Source of the DNA: Paractinoplanes lichenicola
GTDB lineage: Bacteria > Actinomycetota > Actinomycetes > Mycobacteriales > Micromonosporaceae
Direction: 5' to 3'
NCBI RefSeq assembly: GCF_016785085.1
Contig: NZ_JAENHO010000018.1
Location: forward strand, 124,001 to 188,000
Length of the DNA stretch: 64,000 bases
Positions 1 through 8,628 of this stretch are shown one piece after another. The notes beneath the pieces are model-generated. The model saw nothing but the letters and a program-made list of their open reading frames with translations. It had not been told where the DNA came from and made no database searches. Position 1 is the first letter of the stretch. The number at the start of each line of letters is the position of its first letter. Made by a program: the position numbers and the translations under genes.

Positions 1-99
1 GAAGACCACGACCTCGCCCGGCAGGTGCGGGCGCACGGCGAGGAAGCGGGTCAGGTGCCCCGCGCCGTGGTGGTGGACGTACCAGCCGGTCAGACCCAT
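1..99 (-). CDS. Glycosyltransferase, N-terminal part only (runs off the window)
   Basis: Only the first 33 codons are present. The minus-strand reading from ATG at 99 begins MGLTGWYVHHHGAGHLTR and continues into the window edge. The start GWYVHHHGAGH resembles the amino end of actinomycete glycosyltransferases of the GT28/MurG-like type, where this loop lies near the acceptor site. Its start overlaps the last codons of the upstream glycosyltransferase (stop at 92-90), so the two are probably translationally coupled in one minus-strand glycan operon. Family assignment is tentative because the nucleotide-binding C-terminal half is not visible. Confidence 0.6.
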   Translation of the reverse strand, partial: MGLTGWYVHHHGAGHLTRFLAVRPHLPGEVVVF

Positions 100-1187
100 G
101 CGTCGGCTCCTGCCAGGTCGAAGACGGTTTCGAGCTCGGCGGCCCGGTGGTCGAGGGAGAACCGGGCCAGGGCCTCGGCCCGCGTCCGCTGCCGGTGGTG
201 GCGGCCCACCGGCACGAGCCGCTCGGCGGCCTGCGCGAGGGCCTCGGCGTCGCCCATCGGCACGAGCCCGACCGCGGCCGCCCCACCCGCGACCTCGCCG
301 ATGCCGCCGGCGTCGAACGCGGCGACCGGGGTGCCGGTGGCCAGTGCCTCGGCCACGACCAGGCCGAACGGCTCGGGCCAGAGCGGGGTGACCAGGGCGC
401 AGGCGCTGCGGCCGACCAGGTCGGCCAGCGCGGGCTGGCCGAGGGGACCGAGGTAGTCGACGCCGCGACCGAGGAACGGGCGGATGTGCTCGCGGAAGTA
501 CGGGACGTCGCCGACCCGGCCCGCGATCCGCAGCTTGCGGCCGGTCAGCCGGGCCGCCTGCACGGCGACGTGCACGCCCTTCTCGGGCACGATCCGGCCG
601 AACCAGACGAGGTCGCGGCCGCCGGGGCCGAGCCGCCAGCGGTCACCGTCGACGGCGTTGGGCATCACGAGCGCCTCGACGCCGTGCTCGCGCCACTCGG
701 CGGCGGTGTGCGAGCTGACGGCGAGCAGCTTGCCGTGGTGCTCGGCCGCGCGGGCCGCCGGGACGAGCCGCGGCAGCGGGGGCGTGTGCAGGGTGGTCAC
801 CATGGGCACGCCGAGCCGCCCGGCCCAATTCAGCGGCTGCGGGTGCAGGCTGTGGTTGTCGACCAGGTCGATCGTGCCGGCGTGGCGCCGGATGAAGTCG
901 AGCGCCGCCTCCAGGGCCGGGATGGCCCGCTCGAGGTGCCCCGGGGGGAACGTGGAGTCGGTGGCGTCGCGCTCGTCGGGCCAGACGACCGGGGGCAGCC
1001 GGAACTCGGCCGGGCCGCCCTCCTGGAACTGCGAGCCCGCGACGGCGCACAGCAGCACCCGGTGGCCACGGGCGCGCAGCATCCGGACGCGGTCCCACAC
1101 CATGGCCTCGAGGCCGCCCGCGTGCGGTTCCTGGATGGGGTGCCGCAGCGGGGCGATGACGGCGATCGTGCGCGTACGGGTGCTCAT
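90..1187 (-). CDS. GT4-family glycosyltransferase
   Basis: A 365-residue cytoplasmic glycosyltransferase of the GT-B fold, predicted to transfer a sugar from a nucleotide donor to a surface-glycan or small-molecule acceptor. The N-terminal domain carries HPIQEPHAGGLEAMV near residues 14-28, the hinge has VSSHTAAEW and MPNAVDGDRW, and the donor domain shows GRIVPEKGVHVAV and WPEPFGLVVAEALATG, the EPFGLVVAEA form of the GT4 E-x7-E motif. The start was set at ATG 1187 because it overlaps the stop of the upstream gene as ATGA and begins MSTRTRTIAVIAPLRHP; the reading frame stays open upstream but that part is antisense-type sequence. The acceptor cannot be told from sequence. Confidence 0.88.
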   Translation of the reverse strand: MSTRTRTIAVIAPLRHPIQEPHAGGLEAMVWDRVRMLRARGHRVLLCAVAGSQFQEGGPAEFRLPPVVWPDERDATDSTFPPGHLERAIPALEAALDFIRRHAGTIDLVDNHSLHPQPLNWAGRLGVPMVTTLHTPPLPRLVPAARAAEHHGKLLAVSSHTAAEWREHGVEALVMPNAVDGDRWRLGPGGRDLVWFGRIVPEKGVHVAVQAARLTGRKLRIAGRVGDVPYFREHIRPFLGRGVDYLGPLGQPALADLVGRSACALVTPLWPEPFGLVVAEALATGTPVAAFDAGGIGEVAGGAAAVGLVPMGDAEALAQAAERLVPVGRHHRQRTRAEALARFSLDHRAAELETVFDLAGADAWV

Positions 1188-2263
1188 GCGACGCGCTCGT
1201 AGAGGGCGGTGTGGGCGGCGGTGATGGCGGCCGCCTGGGCGAGGCGCTGCCGGCGGCGGTCGGCCAGCCGCACCCGGCGAGCGGCGGAACCCGGCCGGGG
1301 CGCGCCGGCGACCAGCCCGCGTACGGCGTTCGCGAGCGCGGCGCCGTCGCCGGAGCCGAAGACGGCGAAGTCCTCCGGATGCTGTTCGCTCGCGTACCCG
1401 ACGGGTGGTCCGGCCACCGGGACGCCGAGGTCCCAGCAGAGCTCGGTCCAGCCGGAGTGCGTGCCGGTGCGGTACGGCAGGACGGCCACGTCGAGGTCGG
1501 CGATCGAGCGGGCCAGGGCGTCGTCGCTCAGCCGTTCGGTGCGGCGCAGCTCGGCCCCGGGGTGCGTCGCGATCAGGGCCTGGACCTGGGCGCGGGCGGC
1601 CTCGTCGCGGACCCGCTCGTTGACGTGGACCCGGCCGGTGGCCGCCACGCCCTGCGCCCGCAGGCGGTCGACGGCGTCGAGCAGGGTCGCGACCGCGCGG
1701 ACGGCGTCGGTGCCGGGCCGGATGTCGCGCAGGTGCACCCCGATCACGTACGGGTCCGAGCCGGTCCCGGCCGGGGCGTGCGCGTCGAGTGGCAGCACGT
1801 GGGGGTGCGGGATGACCTCGGCCGTACGGCCCCAGCGGCGCTCGATCGCGGCGGCGGCGCCCGGGGTCAGGGTCACCACCTCGTCGGCCGCCGGGACGAG
1901 CACGTCGAGGTGCTCGCGGTGGGTCGTCTGATCGGTCAGCTGCGGGTTCTCGAGGTCGTGCAGCGTGTAGACCAGCGGGCGGGCGGCCGCGCGCAGCGCC
2001 CGGACCAGCGAGCGGAGGTGGGCGGTCGGATACGACTCGGTGCCGAAGTGGATGTGCATGACGTCGAAGCGGTCCGCGTGGGCGGCGACCCAGGCGGCGT
2101 CGCACATGACGGGCGGCCACCAGCGTCCGTCCGTGGCGCCGGGCGGGGGCGGGTCGGGCAGCAGGCCGACGCCGGTCCCGGCCACGACGTTGCGCACGTA
2201 CGGGTGGCCGGCCGGGATGGCGGCCACCTGGATCGTGGAGACGACGGGTGCGACAAGCGTCAT
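1184..2263 (-). CDS. Glycosyltransferase (GT-B fold)
   Basis: A 359-residue protein starting MTLVAPVVSTIQVAAIPAGH. It has the two-domain layout of GT4-type enzymes: FDVMHIHFGTES near residue 65 and YTLHDLENPQ near 100 in the first domain, a middle VIPHPHV linker, then a weak donor domain with VAVLPYRTGTHSGWTELCWDLG where a conserved acidic E motif would normally sit. It is the first gene of the minus-strand trio and is joined to the next one by an ATGA overlap, which suggests coupled translation and a shared pathway. It faces away from the WcbI-like gene across a 175-bp divergent promoter region. The donor-side motif is less canonical than in the neighbour, so sugar specificity is unknown. 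Confidence 0.8.
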   Translation of the reverse strand: MTLVAPVVSTIQVAAIPAGHPYVRNVVAGTGVGLLPDPPPPGATDGRWWPPVMCDAAWVAAHADRFDVMHIHFGTESYPTAHLRSLVRALRAAARPLVYTLHDLENPQLTDQTTHREHLDVLVPAADEVVTLTPGAAAAIERRWGRTAEVIPHPHVLPLDAHAPAGTGSDPYVIGVHLRDIRPGTDAVRAVATLLDAVDRLRAQGVAATGRVHVNERVRDEAARAQVQALIATHPGAELRRTERLSDDALARSIADLDVAVLPYRTGTHSGWTELCWDLGVPVAGPPVGYASEQHPEDFAVFGSGDGAALANAVRGLVAGAPRPGSAARRVRLADRRRQRLAQAAAITAAHTALYERVA

Positions 2264-2341
2264 GGTGACGTCCTCGGGGTCGGTCGGACAGGTGCGACCG
2301 ACGCGAACTCACCAGGCGTGTCGAGAGGGTCGGGAAGCCTA

Positions 2342-2359
2342 TTCCCTTGCCATAGGGAA
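2342..2359. promoter_or_regulatory. Inverted repeat in the divergent glycan promoter region
   Basis: TTCCCT (2342-2347) and AGGGAA (2354-2359) form a 6-bp dyad with a 6-nt spacer, inside an unusually AT-rich stretch for this window. It lies between the divergent start codons at 2263 and 2439, so an operator or promoter element for both glycosyltransferase operons is a reasonable guess. No run of T follows, so a terminator is unlikely. Confidence 0.35.
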
Positions 2360-2438
2360 AATATTGCTGTGAACGACAAAGATCACTAAGACGTGTCCGG
2401 GTGCCTTCGGACGGCCGTCACCTGGGTAGAGGGAGACC

Positions 2439-3350
2439 ATGGCGGCATCCGAACCCGATCCCCGTACGCGGCACTACGGGGTCTTCTACGGCCTCGACGA
2501 GCCCGGCGGCGACGGGCCCGTCGTGCTCGTCGTCGGCAACTGCCAGGCCGAGTCGCTGCGCCTCATGCTCGACGGCGGCGGCCTGCGGACCGTACGGATG
2601 CCGCCCGTGCACGAGCTCGTCGCGGCCGACCTCGTGCACCTCGCCCGCTGGCTGGCCCGGACGGCGCTGCTGATCACGCAGCCGATCCGCGACAACTACC
2701 GTGGCCTGCCGCTCGGCTCGGCGCAGCTGCGTGAACCGCTCGGCCGCGGGGCAAAGACCCTGCGTGTCCCGGTGATCCGTTTCGCCGGCCTCTACCCGGC
2801 CCACGCGATCGTCCGCCCGCCGTCGGACCCGAGCCTCGCCCCGCCGGTCGTCGCCTATCACGACCTGCGCCTGCTGGCCGAGGCCGCCGGCCTGAGCCTG
2901 CGCACGCCGTTCGACGTGCCCGCCGTACGGGCCATCGCCGAGCACTCCCTCGAGCAGTTGCGCACGCGGGAGGCCGCGCACGGCACGGTGGTCGTCTCCG
3001 ACCTGTTCGCCCGGCCCTCGTTCGGGCAGATGCGCACGCTCAACCACCCCGGCAACCCGATCTGGACCGCCCTCGCGGCGCGGGTCCGGGCCGCCGCCGG
3101 CCTGCCCGAGCACACCGTCGACCCGGGCCGGCCGCTGCTCGACTCGGTGCACGCCCCGCGCGAGGCGGTGGTCATCGAGGCCTGGGAGATCGACGAGCCG
3201 GAACGCCCGCACTGGGTCGTCGCCGGCGAGCCCGTCGAGGCCGGGGCCGTCCGCGAGGCGCACCTGGAGTGGTATTCGCGGCACCCCGACGCGGTGCAGG
3301 CCGGCCTGGCCCGGCACGCGGACGCGCTGCGGATCGCGGGTCTCGCGTGA
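2439..3350 (+). CDS. WcbI-like polysaccharide biosynthesis protein
   Basis: A 303-residue protein with VVLVVGNCQAESLRLML at about residues 29-45. The GNCQ signature at the end of the first strand is the hallmark of the WcbI family (capsule acetyltransferase-like proteins with a GSCFA/SGNH-related fold). Family members have been placed in O-acetylation of capsular sugars; here the catalytic nucleophile candidate is the Cys or neighbouring Asn of GNCQ. Length fits the family (about 290-320). The ATG at 2439 follows GGGAGACC, an acceptable ribosome site. It is the first gene of a plus-strand operon with two glycosyltransferases (next start overlaps as GTGA), so modification of a surface glycan is the likely role. 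Confidence 0.75.
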   Translation: MAASEPDPRTRHYGVFYGLDEPGGDGPVVLVVGNCQAESLRLMLDGGGLRTVRMPPVHELVAADLVHLARWLARTALLITQPIRDNYRGLPLGSAQLREPLGRGAKTLRVPVIRFAGLYPAHAIVRPPSDPSLAPPVVAYHDLRLLAEAAGLSLRTPFDVPAVRAIAEHSLEQLRTREAAHGTVVVSDLFARPSFGQMRTLNHPGNPIWTALAARVRAAAGLPEHTVDPGRPLLDSVHAPREAVVIEAWEIDEPERPHWVVAGEPVEAGAVREAHLEWYSRHPDAVQAGLARHADALRIAGLA

Positions 3351-4327
3351 GCGGGCTGCCGGCGCTGGTCGTCACCGCCGACGAGCGGCACGGGGTCACC
3401 GTCGCCGCGCGCGATCTCGCCACGGCCACGGAGGCGGCGACCGGCCGGCCCCTGGCCACCCCGGCCGCCGCGCTGACCAGCGCCGACCCGCCCGAGCGGG
3501 CCCACCTGCACTTCACCGACCGGCTCTGGGCGTCGTCGCCGGAGGAGGCGGCCGCGCTCGTCGAGCGCATCGCGGGCCGGACGGCGCTCACCGTCACGCT
3601 GCACGACGTGCCGCAGGCCTCCGACGGGCCGCGCAACCGGCCGCGCCGCACCGACTGCTACGCCCGGGTCGCCGCGGCCGCGCGGGGCGTGGTCGTCAAC
3701 AGCCGGCACGAGGCGGCGCACCTGGCCGAGGCGGGCATCGTGCCCCGGGCGCTCGGCGTCGTCCCCCTGCCCGTCGCCCCGGCGCCCCCTGCTTCGCGTC
3801 GCTTGCATGATCATCCCGACGTTGCCGTGCTCGGGTTCTTCTATCCGGGCAAGGGTCACGCCGAAGTCGTCGAGGCGCTGGCCCCGGGGGCGCGGATGAC
3901 CGTGCTGGGCGGCCCGTCGGCCGGGCACGAGGAGGACCTGCGCGCCTTCACCGAGCAGGCCGCGGCCCGGGGAGTCACCGTCGACGTGACCGGATTCGTG
4001 CCGGAGGAGGACCTGATCGCGCGCTGCCGCTCGGCCGCGGTGCCGGTCGTGGCCCACCGGCACTTCTCGGCCTCCGGCTCGCTGGCCACCTGGATCGCCG
4101 CGGGCCGGCGCCCGCTGGTCGCCGACGGGCGCTACACCCGCGAGATGGCCGAGCTGCGGCCCGGCACCGTCCGGCTCGTCGACCCCGACCGGCTCGGCGT
4201 GGCGATCGCCGAGGCGCTGGCCGACCCCGATTCGACGTGGCTGGCGGCGGACGCGGTGACCCGCCCGCATCTCGACGACACCGCCGCCGCCTACCTCCGC
4301 TGGTGGACAGGAGACATCGCATGGTGA
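3347..4327 (+). CDS. Glycosyltransferase (GT4-like)
   Basis: A 326-residue protein. The GTG at 3347 overlaps the previous stop (GTGA), which sets the start; the longer upstream reading of the same frame runs through the WcbI-like gene and is not needed. Features: ALTVTLHDVPQ near residue 82, GVVVNSRHEAAHLAEAG near 117, then VAVLGFFYPGKGHAEVVEAL, the usual donor-domain opening of GT4 enzymes, and HRHFSASGSLATWIAAGRRP where the acidic motif normally lies. The E-x7-E motif is not preserved, so catalysis may differ or be weak. It sits between WcbI and a GT2 enzyme in one operon. Confidence 0.78.
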   Translation: MSGLPALVVTADERHGVTVAARDLATATEAATGRPLATPAAALTSADPPERAHLHFTDRLWASSPEEAAALVERIAGRTALTVTLHDVPQASDGPRNRPRRTDCYARVAAAARGVVVNSRHEAAHLAEAGIVPRALGVVPLPVAPAPPASRRLHDHPDVAVLGFFYPGKGHAEVVEALAPGARMTVLGGPSAGHEEDLRAFTEQAAARGVTVDVTGFVPEEDLIARCRSAAVPVVAHRHFSASGSLATWIAAGRRPLVADGRYTREMAELRPGTVRLVDPDRLGVAIAEALADPDSTWLAADAVTRPHLDDTAAAYLRWWTGDIAW

Positions 4328-5598
4328 ACGGACGTTGCGTGCCGGGCAACCGCTGGGACCTGCTCGACGGGATCGACCCGGCCGAGCCGCCCGCCGTGTC
4401 GGTCGTCGTCGTGCACTACCGGCAGCAGGCCGAGCTCGACCGCACCCTGGCCGCGCTGCGCCGCCAGACCCACCCCGCAGCCCGTACGGAGATCATCGTG
4501 GTCGACGACGGCTCGCCGGAGCCACCCCAGGTCCCGTACGGGGTCCGGCTGTTGCGCCAGGCCGACGAGGGGTTCCGCGCGGCGGCGGCCCGCAACCTCG
4601 GCGCGGCGGCCGCGAGCGGGGACGTGCTGTGCTTCCTCGACGCCGACACCGTGCCCGAGCCCGGCTACCTCACCCGGATGGCCCGGCTGCCGGCGCTCGC
4701 GCCCGAGGCGGTCGTGGTCGGCCGGCGGCGGCACGCGGAACTGGCCGGGCTGCCCGTCGACGCGCCCGTGGAGGAGGCGGGCCCGGCCGCCGAGCTGCCC
4801 GAACCGCAGTGGCTGCGCGACGGCTACCGGCTCTCCCGCGACCTGCTCGACGCCGACGACCGCTCCTACCGATACGTGATCAGCGCAGCCCTCGCCTGCT
4901 CGCGCTGGTTCTTCGAGCGGGTCGGCGGGTTCGACGAGAGCTTCCGTACGTACGGCGGCGAGGACTGGGAGTGGGCGTACCGGGCCTGGCTCGGCGGGGC
5001 CGTGCTCGCGCACGTGGCCGACGCCGTGGCCTGGCACGACGGTCCCGACTGGGCGGGCCGCGACCTCGAGGACCCCGCCCGCCGGGCCCGCAAGGACGAC
5101 GAGACGCTGCTGCTGGCCGAGCGCATCCCGGTCGCCGGCTCCCGCGGCCACGGGCTGCGCAGCGCCGGAACGGACGTGCTGATCCGGCTCGGCGCGGCGC
5201 ACTCACCCGCGGCGGCGTTCGTCTGCGTCGACTCGCTGCTCGCCGTGCTGCCAGCCGCAGTGGTGACCGTGCCCGACGAGTTCGCCGACCTGTTCGCGGC
5301 CGATCAGCGGGTGCTCGGCGCGGGTTCGGAGCCGCCCGCTCGCGTGGTCGTCGACGTGCCGGAAGCGGTTCGCGCCGACCGTACGGGGAAGGAACTTCGG
5401 GAAGCGGTGGAGTCGGTCGGCGTCGGCACGCTCGGAACCGTTTTGCTCGGACCGATCCGCATCGACTCCGCGCGCGCCCGAGCCCGGCGGGCGACGTGGG
5501 GCAAGGATCTCTTCGAGACCCGCGTCAGCACCGACGCCGAGATCGTGGCACTCGACGCCGACCCGGGGCTGGCCGGTTATCTAGGGGGCTGGGCCTAG
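4321..5598 (+). CDS. GT2-family glycosyltransferase with C-terminal extension
   Basis: A 425-residue protein. The first ~270 residues are a GT-A fold: AVSVVVVHYRQQAELDRTL, EIIVVDDGSPEPP (nucleotide-binding acidic pair), EGFRAAAARNLGAAAA, VLCFLDADTVPE (the DxD metal site) and GGFDESFRTYGGEDWEWAYR, the galactosyltransferase-type C-terminal motif. About 150 residues follow with no recognised motif; an LAVLPAAVVTVPDEFADLF segment may pack on the catalytic domain. ATG 4321 was chosen because AGGAG lies 8 nt upstream; it overlaps the previous stop by 7 nt. The gene ends tail-to-tail with the SanA-like gene, whose stop overlaps by three bases. Confidence 0.87.
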   Translation: MVNGRCVPGNRWDLLDGIDPAEPPAVSVVVVHYRQQAELDRTLAALRRQTHPAARTEIIVVDDGSPEPPQVPYGVRLLRQADEGFRAAAARNLGAAAASGDVLCFLDADTVPEPGYLTRMARLPALAPEAVVVGRRRHAELAGLPVDAPVEEAGPAAELPEPQWLRDGYRLSRDLLDADDRSYRYVISAALACSRWFFERVGGFDESFRTYGGEDWEWAYRAWLGGAVLAHVADAVAWHDGPDWAGRDLEDPARRARKDDETLLLAERIPVAGSRGHGLRSAGTDVLIRLGAAHSPAAAFVCVDSLLAVLPAAVVTVPDEFADLFAADQRVLGAGSEPPARVVVDVPEAVRADRTGKELREAVESVGVGTLGTVLLGPIRIDSARARARRATWGKDLFETRVSTDAEIVALDADPGLAGYLGGWA

Positions 5599-6323
5599 CT
5601 CAACGCTTCCTGCACGGTGGTCTCCTGGCGGCCCAGGAAGACCGGGTCACGGCGGGTGACGACGTCGGCCACGGCCTTGAGCACCGCACCCCGCTCCCGC
5701 ACGACCGAATTGCGCCACGGCTCGGTGTAGATCCGCACCGAGTCGTCGCCCACACCCGTCGCGTCGATCCCCAGCGTGCGGCAGAGAGCCACGGCCCGGT
5801 CGATGTGGTAGCTCTGCGTCACGACGATGGCCTCACCCACGCCGAAGATCCGCTTGGCCCGCGCGCACGAGTCATACGTGTCGAAACCCGCATAGTCGAG
5901 GGCTATTCGGGCCGCCGGCACCCCCCGGGCCACCAGATAGACCTCGGACGAGCCGGGCTCGTCGTACTCCCAGCGCGAATGATCGCCCGACACCAGGATG
6001 GCCCGCACCTTGCCCGCGTCGAGCAGCCGCTTGGCGATATCGAGCCGCGCCGCCAGAAACGGCGAGGGCGTGCCGTCGTCGTAGACCTGGGCCCCTAGGA
6101 CGATCGCCACCGGGGCCGCGGGGACTTCGGCCTCGCTGTAGACGTGGCCGTGCGCGGTGCCTTTCGTCCAGAGTTCGCCGCCCGCCGAGGTCAGCACGCC
6201 TAGCGCTACCGCGAACGCTCCGGCCGTCAACACCCGACGGATCCAACGCCGGTTCAACGCCGTCCTGATGCCTGCCGTCTTGATCCCCACCCGCGAGACG
6301 ATGCCAGCCCCTGTCAACACCAT
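5595..6323 (-). CDS. SanA/YdcF-family membrane protein (DUF218)
   Basis: A 242-residue protein with a single N-terminal membrane segment (about residues 30-48, VLTAGAFAVALGVLTSAGG) followed by an extracytoplasmic DUF218 domain: APVAIVLGAQVYDDGTPSPFL, ILVSGDHS, DYAGFDTYDSCARAK and AIVVTQSYHIDRAVALC. E. coli SanA and relatives act in envelope barrier function and vancomycin tolerance, but the reaction is not known. The HIDRA segment and the DTYDS/Cys pattern match the SanA branch. It converges on the glycosyltransferase gene with overlapping stop codons. Promoter lies in the 370-bp gap upstream. Confidence 0.85.
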   Translation of the reverse strand: MVLTGAGIVSRVGIKTAGIRTALNRRWIRRVLTAGAFAVALGVLTSAGGELWTKGTAHGHVYSEAEVPAAPVAIVLGAQVYDDGTPSPFLAARLDIAKRLLDAGKVRAILVSGDHSRWEYDEPGSSEVYLVARGVPAARIALDYAGFDTYDSCARAKRIFGVGEAIVVTQSYHIDRAVALCRTLGIDATGVGDDSVRIYTEPWRNSVVRERGAVLKAVADVVTRRDPVFLGRQETTVQEALS

Positions 6324-6693
6324 CGCCGCCCTGTCGCTGCTCGCCTCGTCTCGCAGGCAAGGACTGTCGACGGCAAAGCGGTCTGCTCCGTCTACCTGGA
6401 CGTGCGCGGGAACGCCCTGATCGAAAGCACTCGAACGTCGCTGACCCGCCTCGCCGAGAGCCCATGACCGCGGACCACGGCTCAGCCCGCCGTTTGATCA
6501 CTGACGCTGACCGGCGTCGCTGCGGCACCGCCCCGCTGCACCACCGCCCCGCTGCACCACCGCGGGCCGCGCGCATTGCATGCGGCAATCCGGGTGGTTG
6601 GCCGGCGTCGGGAAAGCCTGGTGCCGAGCTCAGGATTCAGTCGCCTGGACAAAGAAACAAGATCGCGGGTGCCTCTGTCTCTAGGGTGAGGGC
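6324..6693. other. Intergenic region with a short tandem repeat
   Basis: No convincing gene. Around 6533-6561 the sequence CACCGCCCCGCTGCAC is followed directly by a second copy (about 15-nt unit, two copies), possibly a slippage product. The segment must carry the divergent promoters of the SanA-like gene and of the repeat protein at 6694. Confidence 0.5.
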
Positions 6694-7653
6694 ATGGCGG
6701 GACGGGGCCGGGTCGCAGAGCGTGTGGCGGCGGTACGGCACGCGAGTGCGGAGTCACTGATCGCGTACGCCGGTGATACCTCACCGGCTGTCCGGCGTGC
6801 GGTCGCATCGCGCTCCGACGCGCCGGGCGAAGCATTGCGGACATTGGCCGCCGATCGGGATCTCGCCACCCGCGAAGCCGTCGCGGGAAACCCAGCCGTG
6901 CCTGAGGCTGTGCTGATCACCATGCTGGCGGATCGGCATTGGCGGGTGCGGCTGACCGCGGCCGGCAACCCGGCCGCCACCCTGCCCGCCCGCCGGGCCA
7001 TGTGCGTCGCCGACGACCCGGACATTCGACTGGTCCTGGCCCAGCAGCCGGGCCTGCCGCCGGAGATCGGTGACGCACTCGCCCGAGACGAATCCTTCCA
7101 GGTCCGTGTCGCCCTGGCCGAGTGCACCGACCAACCCGCCGTCGTCGCGACCCTGCTCGCCGACAGCGACGGCCGCGTGCGAGCCACCGCCGGTCAAAAC
7201 GGGTTGACCACGATGCCGCAGCTCCTGGCCCTGCGACACGACAAGGACTGGCGGGCACGTAACGCCGTCGTCCACGCCAACTCGAACGGCCGCGAGGTAC
7301 CGGTCGAGGATTTACTCGCACTGGCGCACGACCGCTCGGTCAACGTCCGCTACTGGCTGGCCAACCTTCCCGGCGCCACCCGCGAGATCTACGAGATCCT
7401 CTCCCACGACCAAGACGAGATGGTCGCCGACACGGCGAAACGCTGGCTGCTCGCGCCCAGCAATCCCGCCTACCCCGCCAACCATGACCACGTCCAAGCG
7501 CTGTTCGGCAGCCTCGTCACCAGGAGCAGCTACTCCGACCCGGCCAGGCTGGGCGAACCCACACCACACCTCGCAGCCTTACCCGACGAACTGACACAAT
7601 CCTCCCCGGAAGAACTGTTCCGCCGCCTCACCACCCCACCGCCGAACGCCTGA
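6694..7653 (+). CDS. HEAT/leucine-rich-variant (LRV) repeat protein
   Basis: A 319-residue soluble protein built almost entirely of short helical repeats of about 24 residues: SPAVRRAVASRSDAP, DLATREAVAGNPAVP, HWRVRLTAAGNPAA, DPDIRLVLAQQPGLP, SFQVRVALAECTDQP, DGRVRATAGQNGL, DWRARNAVVHANSN, SVNVRYWLANLPGA. The pattern xxxVRxxVAxNPxxP matches LRV/HEAT-like proteins that serve as protein- or nucleic-acid-binding scaffolds. No catalytic domain is present. A tail of about 70 residues after the repeats has no motif. Partners are unknown; it is a single gene with its own promoter. The ATG at 6694 follows a GAGGG motif. Confidence 0.7.
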   Translation: MAGRGRVAERVAAVRHASAESLIAYAGDTSPAVRRAVASRSDAPGEALRTLAADRDLATREAVAGNPAVPEAVLITMLADRHWRVRLTAAGNPAATLPARRAMCVADDPDIRLVLAQQPGLPPEIGDALARDESFQVRVALAECTDQPAVVATLLADSDGRVRATAGQNGLTTMPQLLALRHDKDWRARNAVVHANSNGREVPVEDLLALAHDRSVNVRYWLANLPGATREIYEILSHDQDEMVADTAKRWLLAPSNPAYPANHDHVQALFGSLVTRSSYSDPARLGEPTPHLAALPDELTQSSPEELFRRLTTPPPNA

Positions 7654-7889
7654 GCACCATTCCCGCGCCCCTACGACGACCAGGGCCCGCATCGCCCCGG
7701 TTAATCGGGCGACGAACAAAGGCGGATCGGCAAGGATCTCTTTCCTTCGCAGCACAACCGCATTCGCCGGCGCAACCGATCACGACACAGACGAGCACGC
7801 GGATCGCGGCATGATAGTGCATCAAATCTCCCATCACCCGAAAGCACCAAAAATGCTCAGGTGGGAATCCATCTTGAGACTATGGCACT

Positions 7890-8396
7890 ATGCAGCAAGC
7901 GCCATGGTGGGTTTTGGCCTACGGACCCTCCCTTGCCGCCGCGATAGGCGCGCTGATCGCGCTTGGCGGCCAATATATTGCCGGGCGACGGGAGAGGGGC
8001 CGCGAAAAGGAGCGAAGTGCGCGCGAAGACAAGTATAGAAATCATGCAGATCGCCGGGTTGCATACGAAAAATTGATGATTGTGCTCGTGAACTGGCAGA
8101 TCGCTGTTCAAGAAATTACAGTGGCAGGGAGGAGGGAATGGGACACAAAAAGGTCTCAGTTGGATGAGCGACTTGTCGAGTTCATGCAGCTCAGAGAGGC
8201 GATGAGACTCCTGGCTCCCCTCGAAGTGCGGCAAAGCTGGGATATTGCCGGCATCAAAATTCAAAAGATTACGACGGAGTTAGAGGAGGGATCCGTCATT
8301 GATGCTAAGTCGGTTGGCGAAATCATCGCCAACCCGCTCAAGTCAATGAGGGCGGACCTGGGTATCGCAGACGCTGCATCGCCGGAAATCCAATAG
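7890..8396 (+). CDS. Small membrane protein, low GC, unknown function
   Basis: A 168-residue protein with one N-terminal membrane segment (residues 8-30, VLAYGPSLAAAIGALIALGG) and a cytoplasmic, charged, mostly helical remainder beginning RRERGREKERSAREDKYR. Base composition and codon choice are clearly more AT-rich than the flanking genes, which suggests recent transfer. No domain was recognised. No good ribosome site precedes ATG 7890; a leaderless transcript is possible. It is similar in style (one N-terminal helix, charged body, low GC) to the orphan membrane genes inside the 32-kb island but lies outside it. Confidence 0.6.
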   Translation: MQQAPWWVLAYGPSLAAAIGALIALGGQYIAGRRERGREKERSAREDKYRNHADRRVAYEKLMIVLVNWQIAVQEITVAGRREWDTKRSQLDERLVEFMQLREAMRLLAPLEVRQSWDIAGIKIQKITTELEEGSVIDAKSVGEIIANPLKSMRADLGIADAASPEIQ

Positions 8397-8628
8397 ATGC
8401 CGAAGCCTTTGATCGACGCGTCGTCATGTAAGCCCTATGGTATTTTCAGATAATGGCTCGATCGCGCAATGGCACTGGACTGCGCCGTATTATCTGCCTC
8501 GAGTAGTATTTGAACGCACTGAAATCTGCATATCCGGATGTTTCCCGCTGACACCTTAAGGCGTTATTGGGCTGCGGTACGCCCGAACTAGTGAGACCTG
8601 CGCGGTCGGCGGGCAGGATGGGCGCGTT

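Noticed and set aside
90..2312. A 740-codon minus-strand open frame across two glycosyltransferase genes
   Set aside because: Its first half is Arg/Pro-rich shadow text of the gene at 1184-2263; only the part from 1187 carries glycosyltransferase motifs.
6533..6561. Short tandem repeat as an insertion scar
   Set aside because: Only two ~15-bp copies, no IS end or target duplication around them; simple slippage is enough.
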